Both the position numbers and the translations under genes were made by a program. Shown piece by piece: positions 1-6,843 of a stretch of 16,947 nt of DNA (position 1 is the first letter of the stretch; each line of letters starts with the position of its first letter). The DNA lies in NCBI GenBank assembly GCA_002338615.1, contig DDIS01000212.1:272-17218 (forward strand), written 5' to 3'. The notes beneath the pieces are model-generated. The model did not search any database and had not been told where the DNA came from. It was given only the letters and a program-made list of their open reading frames with translations. The stretch is from Proteobacteria bacterium UBA1844 (GTDB lineage Bacteria; Pseudomonadota; Gammaproteobacteria; Steroidobacterales; Woeseiaceae).

Positions 1-376
1 GATGCTCCGGGGCTAGCCGATACTCCGGCAACAAGGCATCCATACCGGCCGCTTTTGCAATATGGCTTACGAGTGCCCGGTGCGAACGACAGCTGCCCAT
101 GATATAGGCGCCACCGTGCCAGTACAGCAACACCTTACCCGGCCGGGCGTTCGCCGGGTGCAACCAATCGACATTGAGGCCCGCATATTGACCGGACTCC
201 ACGTGCACCGACAGGGCCACGGCGAGCATGCCGCTCGCGATATCGAATCGTGAGCGCGCGACCGCGAGGTCCACCGACCCGGCATCCCTGAAACTCAGGT
301 AAAAAGAGCTGACTTGTCGCACCAGCTGCGAGCGCCAGCTTAAAGTGACTGGATTTCTGCGACCTTGTTCCGGCAT
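1..376 (-). CDS. HSL-family alpha/beta hydrolase (esterase/lipase), 5' part only
   Basis: The first 125 codons of a leftward gene are present; the rest runs off the left edge. I found the frame by translating the reverse complement. It starts at an ATG at 376-374 and stays open to the edge, ending in the family motif LLPEYRLAPEH. The key signature is WHGGAYIMGS at residues 86-94, the HGG oxyanion-hole motif of hormone-sensitive-lipase-type carboxylesterases (acetyl hydrolase group). The Gly-x-Ser-x-Gly nucleophile elbow and the Asp/His of the triad would lie beyond the edge, so activity cannot be judged. There is no obvious signal peptide, so it is probably cytoplasmic. Such enzymes hydrolyse short-chain acyl esters; the substrate is unknown. 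The ribosome binding site before the ATG is weak (AGCGAG). The gene is divergent from the dehalogenase, with only 44 bp between the two start codons. Confidence 0.8.
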   Translation of the reverse strand, partial: MPEQGRRNPVTLSWRSQLVRQVSSFYLSFRDAGSVDLAVARSRFDIASGMLAVALSVHVESGQYAGLNVDWLHPANARPGKVLLYWHGGAYIMGSCRSHRALVSHIAKAAGMDALLPEYRLAPEH

Positions 377-420
377 CTCGCTATGATAGACACTCGTTAC
401 AAGCAAAACACCCGAACAGC

Positions 421-1308
421 ATGCAATTTGTCCGTACGCCCGATGCCCGCTTTCTGAACCTGCCGGACTATGACTTCGACACCAATTACCTGGCGGTCGG
501 CGAGCTACGCATGCACTACGTCGATGTTGGCTCAAAAACGTCGGCGCCAATTTTGTTGTTGCACGGCGAGCCCAGCTGGTCTTATCTGTACCGTCTCATG
601 ATTCCGATACTTGCTGCCGCAGGCCATCGCGTGATCGCTCCCGACCTGATCGGCTTCGGCAGGTCCGATAAACCGACCCGACAAACTGACTATAGCTACG
701 CCAGACACGTCGCCTGGATGACGCAATTTGTCGAGATGCTGGACCTTCAAAACATTACGCTGTTTTGCCAGGACTGGGGGTCCCTTATAGGCCTTAGAGT
801 CGCTGCTGAAAATGAATCCCGGTTCGCGCGCATCGCGCTCGGCAATGGCGGTATGCCGACCGGCGACCAGCCAATGCCGCGCGCATTTAAAATCTGGCGC
901 ACTTTCGCCCGCTACAGCCCATGGTTCCCGGTCGGTCGAATTCTACAAAGCGGCACAGTCAACGAGCTCGGCAAAGACGTCGTAGCGGCGTATGACGCCC
1001 CGTTTCCGTCCGCTAAATACAAAGCCGGCGCCCGCGCATTCCCGGCACTCGTGCCAGATCACCCGGGCGATCCCGCAAGCGATGCGAATCGAAAGGCCTG
1101 GCAGGTTTTCGAGAATTGGCAGAAGCCGTTCCTGACCACATTCAGCAATCGCGACCCGATTACACGTGGCGGGGAAAAAGCCTGGCAGACCAAAGTACCA
1201 GGCGCGAAGAATATCGAGCATGTAACAATAGAAAATGCAGGCCATTTCCTGCAGGAAGACAAGGGTCCAGAGCTTGCAGCAGTATTAGTGCAATTCATGC
1301 GCGGTTAA
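421..1308 (+). CDS. Haloalkane dehalogenase-like alpha/beta hydrolase (HLD-I type)
   Basis: This 295-aa protein has the length and motif order of haloalkane dehalogenases (EC 3.8.1.5), which hydrolyse carbon-halogen bonds to an alcohol and halide. HGEPSWSYLYR at 48-58 supplies the oxyanion-hole region. The nucleophile is Asp118 in CQDWGSLIGL, an Asp rather than the Ser of an esterase. It is followed by Trp119, a halide-stabilising residue. The second halide-binding Trp is probably Trp159 (IWR) in the cap, by analogy with DhlA Trp175; Trp168 is an alternative. The acid is likely Asp245 (NRDP) and the base His275 (NAGHFLQED). Acid after strand 7 plus the two-Trp pattern fits subfamily I. There is no signal peptide. 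The physiological substrate is unknown, and epoxide hydrolase is the nearest alternative. The ATG at 421 lacks a strong Shine-Dalgarno; a TATGAT -10-like hexamer lies at 382-387. The gene ends with a TAATAA double stop at the edge of a repeat island. Confidence 0.88.
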   Translation: MQFVRTPDARFLNLPDYDFDTNYLAVGELRMHYVDVGSKTSAPILLLHGEPSWSYLYRLMIPILAAAGHRVIAPDLIGFGRSDKPTRQTDYSYARHVAWMTQFVEMLDLQNITLFCQDWGSLIGLRVAAENESRFARIALGNGGMPTGDQPMPRAFKIWRTFARYSPWFPVGRILQSGTVNELGKDVVAAYDAPFPSAKYKAGARAFPALVPDHPGDPASDANRKAWQVFENWQKPFLTTFSNRDPITRGGEKAWQTKVPGAKNIEHVTIENAGHFLQEDKGPELAAVLVQFMRG

Positions 1309-1457
1309 TAAAAAAGGTAAAAAAGGGGTCAGGTTTATTTAAAAAAAGGGACCATCCGATAAACCTAAACCCTTTGTCATTTTTTAAATAAACCTGACCC
1401 CTTTTTTACCTTGACCCCTTTTTTACCTTGACCCCTTTTTTATTTTTTAATTTTTTT
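1309..1457. repeat. AT-rich repeat island with 33-bp inverted repeat and tandem 17-mers
   Basis: The entire gap between two convergent genes is low-complexity sequence unlike its surroundings. A perfect 33-bp inverted repeat pairs 1314-1346 with 1380-1412; its core reads GGGGTCAGGTTTATTT on the left arm. The 33-nt spacer carries a partial further copy (ATAAACC near 1359). The unit GACCCCTTTTTTACCTT then occurs in tandem at 1396-1412 and 1413-1429, with a third, 3'-diverged copy from 1430. A T-rich tract runs into the stop codon of the ferredoxin gene. I recall similar GGGGTCAGG/CCTGACCCC elements as dispersed repeats, sometimes near REP-associated transposases, in proteobacterial genomes. That is recollection, not a search result. 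Confidence 0.85.
1314..1412. terminator. Probable bidirectional terminator formed by the 33-bp inverted repeat
   Basis: The 33-bp perfect stem sits midway between the convergent dehalogenase and ferredoxin stop codons. T-rich runs follow it on the plus strand (1402-1407, 1419-1424, 1436-1457), and T-runs would also follow it in the minus-strand transcript. A stem this strong with flanking U tracts should stop RNA polymerase in both directions. The element may be mobile in origin and only incidentally a terminator. No measured termination is implied. Confidence 0.55.
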
Positions 1458-1779
1458 AGCGCTCGAGGTACTGCAACTTGTCCTTGACGTCCCGCCAGTC
1501 ATCGGCATCTTCCGGCGGGTCTTTCATTTCCGCAATGACGGGCCACAGCTGCGAGAGTTCCGCATTGATCTCGAGAAATTTCTCCTGGCCGGGCGGAATT
1601 TCGTCCTCGGAATAGATTGCCTCCACCGGACATTCAGGTTCGCACAGGGTGCAGTCGATACACTCGTCCGGGTCGATGACCAAAAAGTTTGGGCCCTCGT
1701 GAAAGCAATCCACCGGGCACACCTCGACACAGTCTGTCAGTTTGCATTTGATGCAGGCTTCGGTGACGACGAACGTCAT
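1456..1779 (-). CDS. fdxA: Ferredoxin FdxA, 7Fe-8S type
   Basis: This 107-aa electron carrier matches Azotobacter-type ferredoxin I in length and down to its end (KLQYLER). The N-terminal cluster motif is C9-x2-C12-x4-C17-x3-C21-P, and the second is C40-x2-C43-x2-C46-x3-C50-P. By analogy with Azotobacter FdI, C9, C17 and C50 hold a [3Fe-4S] cluster, and C21, C40, C43 and C46 hold a [4Fe-4S] cluster. C25 is an extra conserved cysteine. It acts in the cytoplasm as a low-potential electron donor; its partners are unknown, and a role in redox stress is a common suggestion. The ATG at 1779 is preceded by GAGGA at good spacing. The gene lies 52 bp downstream of the MBL hydrolase on the same strand, so co-transcription is likely. 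Its TAA stop abuts the T-rich repeat island, but the coding sequence is complete. Confidence 0.95.
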   Translation of the reverse strand: MTFVVTEACIKCKLTDCVEVCPVDCFHEGPNFLVIDPDECIDCTLCEPECPVEAIYSEDEIPPGQEKFLEINAELSQLWPVIAEMKDPPEDADDWRDVKDKLQYLER

Positions 1780-1831
1780 GCTATTTCCTCGCGTTTCGGA
1801 TCGCGTACGCTATTCGATGTGCGACGCTTAT

Positions 1832-2671
1832 TCAAGGATGAACGGACCAGAGCCCGTCAACCTCACGCACCCGGCCGTCGTTCGCGAGTTTTATCAGGTG
1901 AGCGAGCAAGGACCGCTCCGCCCACGTGTAAAGTGCGGGCGCGACATCCTGGTAAACCCTGGGCACCAGTTCCATTGTGGTCAGCCCGGCATATTCTTCG
2001 ACCGCGGCCAGCACCTTCGCCTCACGCGCCAGACGGTGCTGCACGATCCAGTCGATGACCCTGGACGGGTCGTCGATCAGGTCGCCGTGGCCCGGCAGCA
2101 GAGCGGCCGGCCGCAAGGCTCTCAGGTGGACCAGTGAATCAAGATAATCCTGCATATTGCCGTCGGGCGGATTAATTACGACCGTGGATCCATCAATGAC
2201 GTGATCCCCCGTAAATACCCAGTTTTTGCCTGGCATGCGATAGCACAGATGATTCGACGCATGGCCAGGCGTGTGCACGGCCTCGAGCACAAACTCATCT
2301 GTCTCGAGCCGATCCCCATGCCGCAAAATACGCGTCGGCTGAAACGTCATGTCCTGATGCTCACCTCGCGGCGCGGGCATGCCGAGCACCTCGGCACCGG
2401 TCGCTGCAGCCAGGTACTTAACACCTGGCGAATGATCGGGGTGGGTATGCGTCGCCAGGATCCAGCGGATCGGGCCATCTGCCAGCCTGACAATATCATC
2501 GAGGTGCGGAACCAGGTGTGGCCCCGGGTCGAGCACGGCTATGTCCCGCACACCGAACAGATACGTGTTCGTACCTGGCCCGGTCATCATCGAAGGATTC
2601 GGCGCAAGCAGCCGCCGTACCCCGGCAGCAAGCTCTTTGTAGTGCGGAAGTTTGCTTGAGAAAGCCGTCAT
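1832..2671 (-). CDS. MBL-fold metallohydrolase (LACTB2-like, with C-terminal winged helix)
   Basis: This 279-aa protein has all the metallo-beta-lactamase-fold zinc ligands. These are HTHPDH (His75, His77, Asp79, His80), TPGH (His137), TGDH (Asp156) and PGHG (His195). The last ~70 residues form a helical, winged-helix-like region typical of the LACTB2/glyoxalase II-like subgroup. Members are hydrolases acting on thioesters, esters or RNA; the substrate here cannot be named. There is no signal peptide. I chose the ATG at 2671 rather than the upstream start at 2755. The upstream 28 residues are unlike the family and would overlap the preceding gene, while the 2671 ATG has an AGCAGGGA site just ahead. 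It starts 16 bp after the stop of the SRPBCC gene, indicating an operon, and ferredoxin follows. Confidence 0.85.
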   Translation of the reverse strand: MTAFSSKLPHYKELAAGVRRLLAPNPSMMTGPGTNTYLFGVRDIAVLDPGPHLVPHLDDIVRLADGPIRWILATHTHPDHSPGVKYLAAATGAEVLGMPAPRGEHQDMTFQPTRILRHGDRLETDEFVLEAVHTPGHASNHLCYRMPGKNWVFTGDHVIDGSTVVINPPDGNMQDYLDSLVHLRALRPAALLPGHGDLIDDPSRVIDWIVQHRLAREAKVLAAVEEYAGLTTMELVPRVYQDVAPALYTWAERSLLAHLIKLANDGRVREVDGLWSVHP

Positions 2672-2687
2672 TCGCGGTCCCTGCTGC

Positions 2688-3236
2688 CTAGTCCGAATCC
2701 GGGTTGCCGGATTTCGCTTCCACGTACGCCCGGAGCAGCGACAGCGCTTCACCAAGCACGCTGTCGACAGGGCCGGCTATCGATTCAAACCCGCCTTCGC
2801 GATAACCGCCGACGGCGTACATCAATTTCACGCGGGTCCCGGCCTCCGTGTCGAAAAACTCCCAGGTCATGTTGCCTGTGGCACCCATCAGGCCGAGCGG
2901 GCCGAGCCCGCCGGTCAGCCGCAGCATAACGCCGCGGCTCACCGACGTGACAACCAGGTGCACTACGCCGTCATCACCGGGCAGCGTTTCGCAGAAACAG
3001 CCCATCGGCCGTGCGTCGATGCTCAAGCGGCTCGCATCACCAGCGACAGTATGTGCGGAATTCCACCATTGACCGATGTCAGCGATGGCCGCGTCCCAGA
3101 CCAGCGCCCGGTCCGCCCTGACTATTTGCTCGTGCTCGACGACAAAGCCACCGGGCGCGACACTGGTAACATCCGCGGACGCCATATTCGCAATGGCCAG
3201 TGCCGCAACCAGGCCAGGGATTCTAAAACTCGGCAT
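2688..3236 (-). CDS. Exported SRPBCC (START/Bet v1-like) protein
   Basis: This 182-aa protein has an N-terminal signal peptide (about residues 1-21, probable cleavage after ASA), so it is likely periplasmic. The body resembles SRPBCC/polyketide-cyclase-like folds. It has an N-terminal strand with IVRADRALVWDAAI, a central GVVHLVVTSV, a TWEFFDTEAGTRVKL strand pair, and a long C-terminal helix ending LLRAYVEAKSG. These folds bind hydrophobic ligands in a cavity; the ligand here is unknown. I chose the ATG at 3236 because AAGGAG lies 5 nt upstream of it. The longer form from 3296 adds 20 residues and would bury the signal peptide. It is the first gene of the operon with the MBL hydrolase and ferredoxin. 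The fold call is moderately secure; the function is not. Confidence 0.75.
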   Translation of the reverse strand: MPSFRIPGLVAALAIANMASADVTSVAPGGFVVEHEQIVRADRALVWDAAIADIGQWWNSAHTVAGDASRLSIDARPMGCFCETLPGDDGVVHLVVTSVSRGVMLRLTGGLGPLGLMGATGNMTWEFFDTEAGTRVKLMYAVGGYREGGFESIAGPVDSVLGEALSLLRAYVEAKSGNPDSD

Positions 3237-3241
3237 GAAGA

Positions 3242-3247
3242 CTCCTT
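3242..3247 (-). promoter_or_regulatory. Shine-Dalgarno that fixes the start of the SRPBCC gene
   Basis: The minus strand reads AAGGAG followed by TCTTC and then ATG at 3236. This near-consensus ribosome binding site favours the 182-aa form with an N-terminal signal peptide over the longer in-frame start at 3296. Confidence 0.8.
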
Positions 3248-3446
3248 GGAATATCGCACCAGTGCGCAACTTTTGGCTCGCACGGTTCTCTTTCATGAAT
3301 TATCCGGGCGTTCCGCTACGAAGGATAGCCTATTTGCGAGAGACGGCAGCACCCGTGTCATTCACACGGTAGGATGGGCAGTGATCGAAGCTGGTTGCAT
3401 ATCCGGCTTTACACCCAATTATTTATGCACAGGTGAAGTTTGCACC
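3248..3446. other. Divergent intergenic region between the SRPBCC operon and cls
   Basis: This ~200-bp region lies between two divergent genes and should hold promoters for both. I see no convincing pair of promoter hexamers. TTGCAT at 3395-3400 is a possible -35 for cls, with only a poor -10 near 3418-3425. A small perfect hairpin, CCGTGT-cattc-ACACGG, lies at 3353-3369. Open frames crossing it look like shadows of neighbouring genes. Confidence 0.4.
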
Positions 3447-3454
3447 GGAGAAGG
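3447..3454 (+). promoter_or_regulatory. Shine-Dalgarno that decides the cls start
   Basis: GGAGAAGG lies 6 nt before the ATG at 3461, a better initiation context than the TTG at 3440, which follows AGGTGA after only 3 nt. This supports starting cardiolipin synthase at 3461. Confidence 0.7.
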
Positions 3455-3460
3455 CGACTG

Positions 3461-4873
3461 ATGCTGTCGGTATTCGTTTTTGTGTTCTACGCACTCGGCA
3501 TTGGTTCCGCGATCGAGGCGGTGATGACGGTGCGCACATCGCAGGGGGCGGTCGCCTGGGCCGTTGCACTGGTCTCTTTTCCGTTCCTGTCGGTGCCCGC
3601 TTACTGGGTATTCGGACGGAGCAAATTCGAGGGCTTCCTCGAAGCTTACGAAGCAAACAAGGCCGAGATTGATTCGGTCGTCAATGAAATGCACCAGAAC
3701 CTCAATACCGACGCACTGCAACCCTCACGGCCTGCCCCTGCCTACGATGCTATTCGTGCCCTGACAGGTCACCGGCTCGTCGGCAGGAACGATGTTGAGC
3801 TGTTAATCAACGGCGAGCGCACATTCGACAGCATCCTGGCGGGCATTGCTGCCGCCAGCGACTATGTGCTGGTGCAGTTCTACATGATCCACGACGATGG
3901 GCTCGGACGTCGCTTGCAGAACGCGCTGATCGAAAGAGCAAAGGCCGGCGTTCGGGTTTTCCTGCTCTACGACGAGGTCGGCAGCAGTGGCCTGCCCGCC
4001 AGTTACATTGCCAGGTTGACCGACGCGGGTGCCGAAGTTTCGTCGTTCCGGCCGACGCAGGGTTTCCGTAATCGTTTCCAGATCAATTTTCGCAACCATC
4101 GAAAAATTGTGGTGGTTGACGGCGAGATTGGCTGGGTTGGCGGCCATAATGTCGGCGATGAGTACCTGGGGCTCGACGCGGATTTCTCACCCTGGCGCGA
4201 TACGCATGTGCGGATTGAGGGGCCGGCCGCAATTCAGCTGCAGTCTGTCATGCTATCGGACTGGTACTGGGCGACGCGCACACTGCCCGAACTCAACTGG
4301 CAACCTGAGCCGGCCGACGACAATGACATGCTGGCCATGATTATTCCTTCCGCACCCACCCAGAAACTTGAAACAGCAGGCCTCATGTATGTACTTGCAC
4401 TCAACGAGGCAAAGAAGCGCATCTGGCTCACAGCGCCATACTTCGTTCCAGACGAGGCGGTTATGAAAGCACTGGAACTTGCGGCTCTGCGTGGGGTCGA
4501 TGTGCGCATTATCCTGCCGGGTAAAGGTGACAGCATGCTGGTCTTCCTGGCGGCCTATCACTACGTCGCCAGACTTGCGAACCTCGGCATCCGTTTTTAC
4601 GAGTATGTGCCCGGCTTCCTGCACGAAAAGGTTGCGCTGATTGACGACGACACATCGCTGGTCGGCACCGCTAATTTCGATAATCGGTCCTTTCGGCTTA
4701 ACTTCGAAGTAACCGCCATGGTCTATGACGCAGCATTCGCGAAGAAAATGGAAAAGATGCTGCGAGCCGACTTCAAGCATTCACGGCAGCTGGTCGCCGA
4801 GGATCTTGATAAGCGCAGTTTCTGGTGGCGACTGAAAGTCAGCGTTGCGGCGCTTGCTTCGCCGGCACTCTAG
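3461..4873 (+). CDS. cls: Cardiolipin synthase (phospholipase D superfamily)
   Basis: This 470-aa inner-membrane enzyme joins phospholipids into cardiolipin. Two N-terminal membrane segments (about 1-22 and 29-52) form the PLDc_N region, ending in YWVFGRSKFEG. Both PLD catalytic motifs are intact. HKD1 is NHRKIVVVD, with His213, Lys215 and Asp220. HKD2 is LHEKVALIDD, with His388, Lys390 and Asp395. Each is followed by the usual conserved stretch (GGHN and GTANFDNRSF). The length suits the ClsA type, which uses two phosphatidylglycerol molecules, but the donor substrate is not decided by sequence. A TTG at 3440 would add seven residues rich in Arg; the ATG at 3461 has the better ribosome binding site. 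The rhomboid gene starts 21 bp downstream, so the two are probably co-transcribed. Confidence 0.93.
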   Translation: MLSVFVFVFYALGIGSAIEAVMTVRTSQGAVAWAVALVSFPFLSVPAYWVFGRSKFEGFLEAYEANKAEIDSVVNEMHQNLNTDALQPSRPAPAYDAIRALTGHRLVGRNDVELLINGERTFDSILAGIAAASDYVLVQFYMIHDDGLGRRLQNALIERAKAGVRVFLLYDEVGSSGLPASYIARLTDAGAEVSSFRPTQGFRNRFQINFRNHRKIVVVDGEIGWVGGHNVGDEYLGLDADFSPWRDTHVRIEGPAAIQLQSVMLSDWYWATRTLPELNWQPEPADDNDMLAMIIPSAPTQKLETAGLMYVLALNEAKKRIWLTAPYFVPDEAVMKALELAALRGVDVRIILPGKGDSMLVFLAAYHYVARLANLGIRFYEYVPGFLHEKVALIDDDTSLVGTANFDNRSFRLNFEVTAMVYDAAFAKKMEKMLRADFKHSRQLVAEDLDKRSFWWRLKVSVAALASPAL

Positions 4874-4894
4874 ATCGCCACTGAAATATTTCAT

Positions 4895-5806
4895 ATGAAT
4901 TCGGAAGTGGATTGGCGCGTGGTATTCGAAAGTCTGAATGCCGCCGCCTGCAACGAACAGTCGCTCGTCCTCGCGTCGGCACAAATTCCTTACCAGCTGA
5001 TTCATGATCAGCTCGGGTTTGCGCTGCTTGTGCCTGCTGAACATTCCAGCGCTGCCATGCGCGAACTGCGACTGTACGAAGATGAAAACCCGCCACCTGT
5101 TGCGAAACCACGTAATGCCGCAAGCTGGCACGATGCGTCACCGGGTCTGCTCGGCTATGTCGCAGTATTGCTTCTGGTCGCCTGGCTGGACGCGGTTGAC
5201 GCGTTTTCATTCGACTGGGTTGCTGCGGGGCGTGTTGACGGTGCGCTGATTCGGAACGGTGAATGGTGGCGCCTGTTCACGGCTCTGACATTGCATGCCG
5301 GCCCCGTACACCTTGCCGGCAACCTTGTGTTTGGCTGCTTTTTTGGCCTGTTTGCAGGTCGATTGCTCGGCCCTGGCCTTGCCTGGTTCACCATTGTCGT
5401 CGCTGCGGCGAGTGGCAACCTCCTCAACGTCATGGTACTGGAATCGACGCACCGTTCGATCGGTGCGTCCACCGCGGTCTTTGCAGCGCTGGGGCTGGTC
5501 GCTGGCTATGTCTGGCATGCGAGACTGATGTCACAGGAACGATGGGTTTACCGGCTCGGGCCCGTTGTCGGCGGCATCGCGCTGCTCGCATTCACAGGTA
5601 TGGGTGATGGCAAGGAGAATGTCGATATTGGCGCGCATGTGCTGGGTTTCAGCTGCGGCTTTGGTGCCGGCATCGTGCTGGTGCATGTCGCCCGCCGCTT
5701 GCAGTCGGCTCGCACACAGCTCATCAGCGGGCTGCTGGCACTGATTTTGCTTGGCATATCATGGCTGGCTGCCCTGTATGCCACGCATCCAGCGTCATTC
5801 ATGTAG
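4895..5806 (+). CDS. Rhomboid-family intramembrane serine protease with N-terminal soluble domain
   Basis: This 303-aa protein has a ~75-residue soluble N-terminal domain followed by about six or seven membrane segments. The rhomboid signature is present. EWWRLFTALTLHAG is followed by H139-L-A-G-N143, giving the conserved His/Asn of the oxyanion region. The nucleophile is probably Ser192 in the motif G190-A-S-T and the base His248 in DIGAHVLGF. The residue after the Ser is Thr rather than the more common Gly; GxSx variants exist in bacteria. The N-terminal domain (residues ~8-62) looks like a small alpha/beta fold similar to DUF2007-type domains, which is inference. It would cleave membrane proteins within or near the bilayer; substrates are unknown. 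There is no strong Shine-Dalgarno before the ATG, which fits translation following cls closely. Confidence 0.87.
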   Translation: MNSEVDWRVVFESLNAAACNEQSLVLASAQIPYQLIHDQLGFALLVPAEHSSAAMRELRLYEDENPPPVAKPRNAASWHDASPGLLGYVAVLLLVAWLDAVDAFSFDWVAAGRVDGALIRNGEWWRLFTALTLHAGPVHLAGNLVFGCFFGLFAGRLLGPGLAWFTIVVAAASGNLLNVMVLESTHRSIGASTAVFAALGLVAGYVWHARLMSQERWVYRLGPVVGGIALLAFTGMGDGKENVDIGAHVLGFSCGFGAGIVLVHVARRLQSARTQLISGLLALILLGISWLAALYATHPASFM

Positions 5807-5865
5807 TATGCCCCGCCAACATTTCAATGTGCTCATAGCACTCAAAATATGAGGAACGAAATACT

Positions 5866-6726
5866 ATGGCAATCGACACAGCCGCAATCGACGCGGTAAA
5901 AAACCTCGACGCCGATGCAGTCATCGGGTTTTTGCAAACAAAGGGACTCGCATTCGGACTGGATATTATTTCAGCCCTCGTCATATTTATTGTCGGCCGG
6001 ATCATTATCCGCTTTGTCGTCAGCGCATTGCGCAATGCAATGCAACGGGGTGAGGTCGACAAGACACTTGAAACGTTTGTTTGCAACGTCGTCCGTATCG
6101 GCTTGCTGGTCGTTGTCATACTCGCCGCGATTGCGCAGCTTGGTATCGAAACGACCTCCCTGATTGCGATTTTTGGTGCTGCAGGTCTGGCTGTCGGCCT
6201 GGCGCTGCAGGGCTCTCTGTCAAATTTTGCCGCGGGTGTGCTGATCGTAATGTTCCGGCCCTACCGCATCGGCGATTTTATCGAGGCGGCTGGCATCGCA
6301 GGTACCGTCGAACTGGTACAGATTCTGACGACTTCGCTGAAAACGCCGGACAACAAGAAAATCATCGTTCCCAACAGCCAGATTATGGATAGCGTTATTA
6401 CCAACTACTCCGCAAATGACAAGCGGCGCGTCGACATGGTGGTCGGCGTTGGCTACGGCGATGATCTCGACAAAGTGAAAAAGACCCTGCAGGAACTGGT
6501 GGGCGCCGATGAGCGCGTACTCGCTGAACCGCCATACACAATTGCGGTGTCGGAGCTCGCCGAAAGCAGCGTTAATCTTATCGTTCGGCCATGGGTGGCT
6601 ACCGCCGACTACTGGGCTGTAAAGTGGGATTTGACGGAGGCAATCAAGAAGCGTTTTGATCACGACGGTATTTCAATACCGTTCCCGCAGCGCGATGTGC
6701 ACGTGCATAACGTCACGAATACCTGA
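5866..6726 (+). CDS. mscS: Small-conductance mechanosensitive channel MscS
   Basis: This 286-aa protein has E. coli MscS length and architecture. Three membrane helices lie at about 30-53, 70-95 and 97-130. The pore helix carries AAGLAVGLALQGSLSN (105-120), almost identical to E. coli TM3 with its Ala/Gly packing pattern, followed by FRPYRIGD. The beta domain and C-terminal cytoplasmic cage follow, ending IPFPQRDVHVHN. The channel opens under membrane tension to release solutes during hypo-osmotic shock. GAGGA at 5851-5855 precedes the ATG. The 59-bp gap after the rhomboid gene contains a small GTGCT-cat-AGCAC hairpin; either a separate promoter or co-transcription is possible. Confidence 0.95.
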   Translation: MAIDTAAIDAVKNLDADAVIGFLQTKGLAFGLDIISALVIFIVGRIIIRFVVSALRNAMQRGEVDKTLETFVCNVVRIGLLVVVILAAIAQLGIETTSLIAIFGAAGLAVGLALQGSLSNFAAGVLIVMFRPYRIGDFIEAAGIAGTVELVQILTTSLKTPDNKKIIVPNSQIMDSVITNYSANDKRRVDMVVGVGYGDDLDKVKKTLQELVGADERVLAEPPYTIAVSELAESSVNLIVRPWVATADYWAVKWDLTEAIKKRFDHDGISIPFPQRDVHVHNVTNT

Positions 6727-6789
6727 CGGCAGGGAACATCGCGAAATTACCCGTCAGAGCGCTATCCTGGCGCGAACTGCTCTGAATCG

Positions 6790-6837
6790 CGGCTGGAAGT
6801 CGCTCCTGCGTCGAACATTTGCAACGCGTTCCAGCCG
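6790..6837. terminator. Possible bidirectional terminator between mscS and the CDF gene
   Basis: A perfect 9-bp inverted repeat, CGGCTGGAA at 6790-6798 and TTCCAGCCG at 6829-6837, lies between convergent stop codons. An inner GCGT/ACGC pair could extend the stem. Neither side has a good U tract, so intrinsic termination is uncertain. It may equally be a plain structural element. Confidence 0.35.
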
Positions 6838-6843
6838 TAGAGG

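Noticed and set aside
62..285. Small ORFs on both strands near the left edge
   Set aside because: They are shadows of the truncated HSL-type esterase, which is found in a different minus-strand frame that runs off the edge.
1396..1446. Direct repeats as a possible CRISPR array
   Set aside because: The 17-bp units are contiguous with no spacers and are low complexity; no cas genes are nearby.
3353..3369. CCGTGT/ACACGG hairpin as a regulator site for cls or the SRPBCC operon
   Set aside because: A 6-bp repeat in a 200-bp gap is easily due to chance and matches no operator I can name.
2652..3461. Long plus-strand open frame of 269 codons
   Set aside because: It is antisense to the SRPBCC gene and gap, has no recognisable motifs, and the minus-strand gene has a signal peptide and a strong ribosome binding site.
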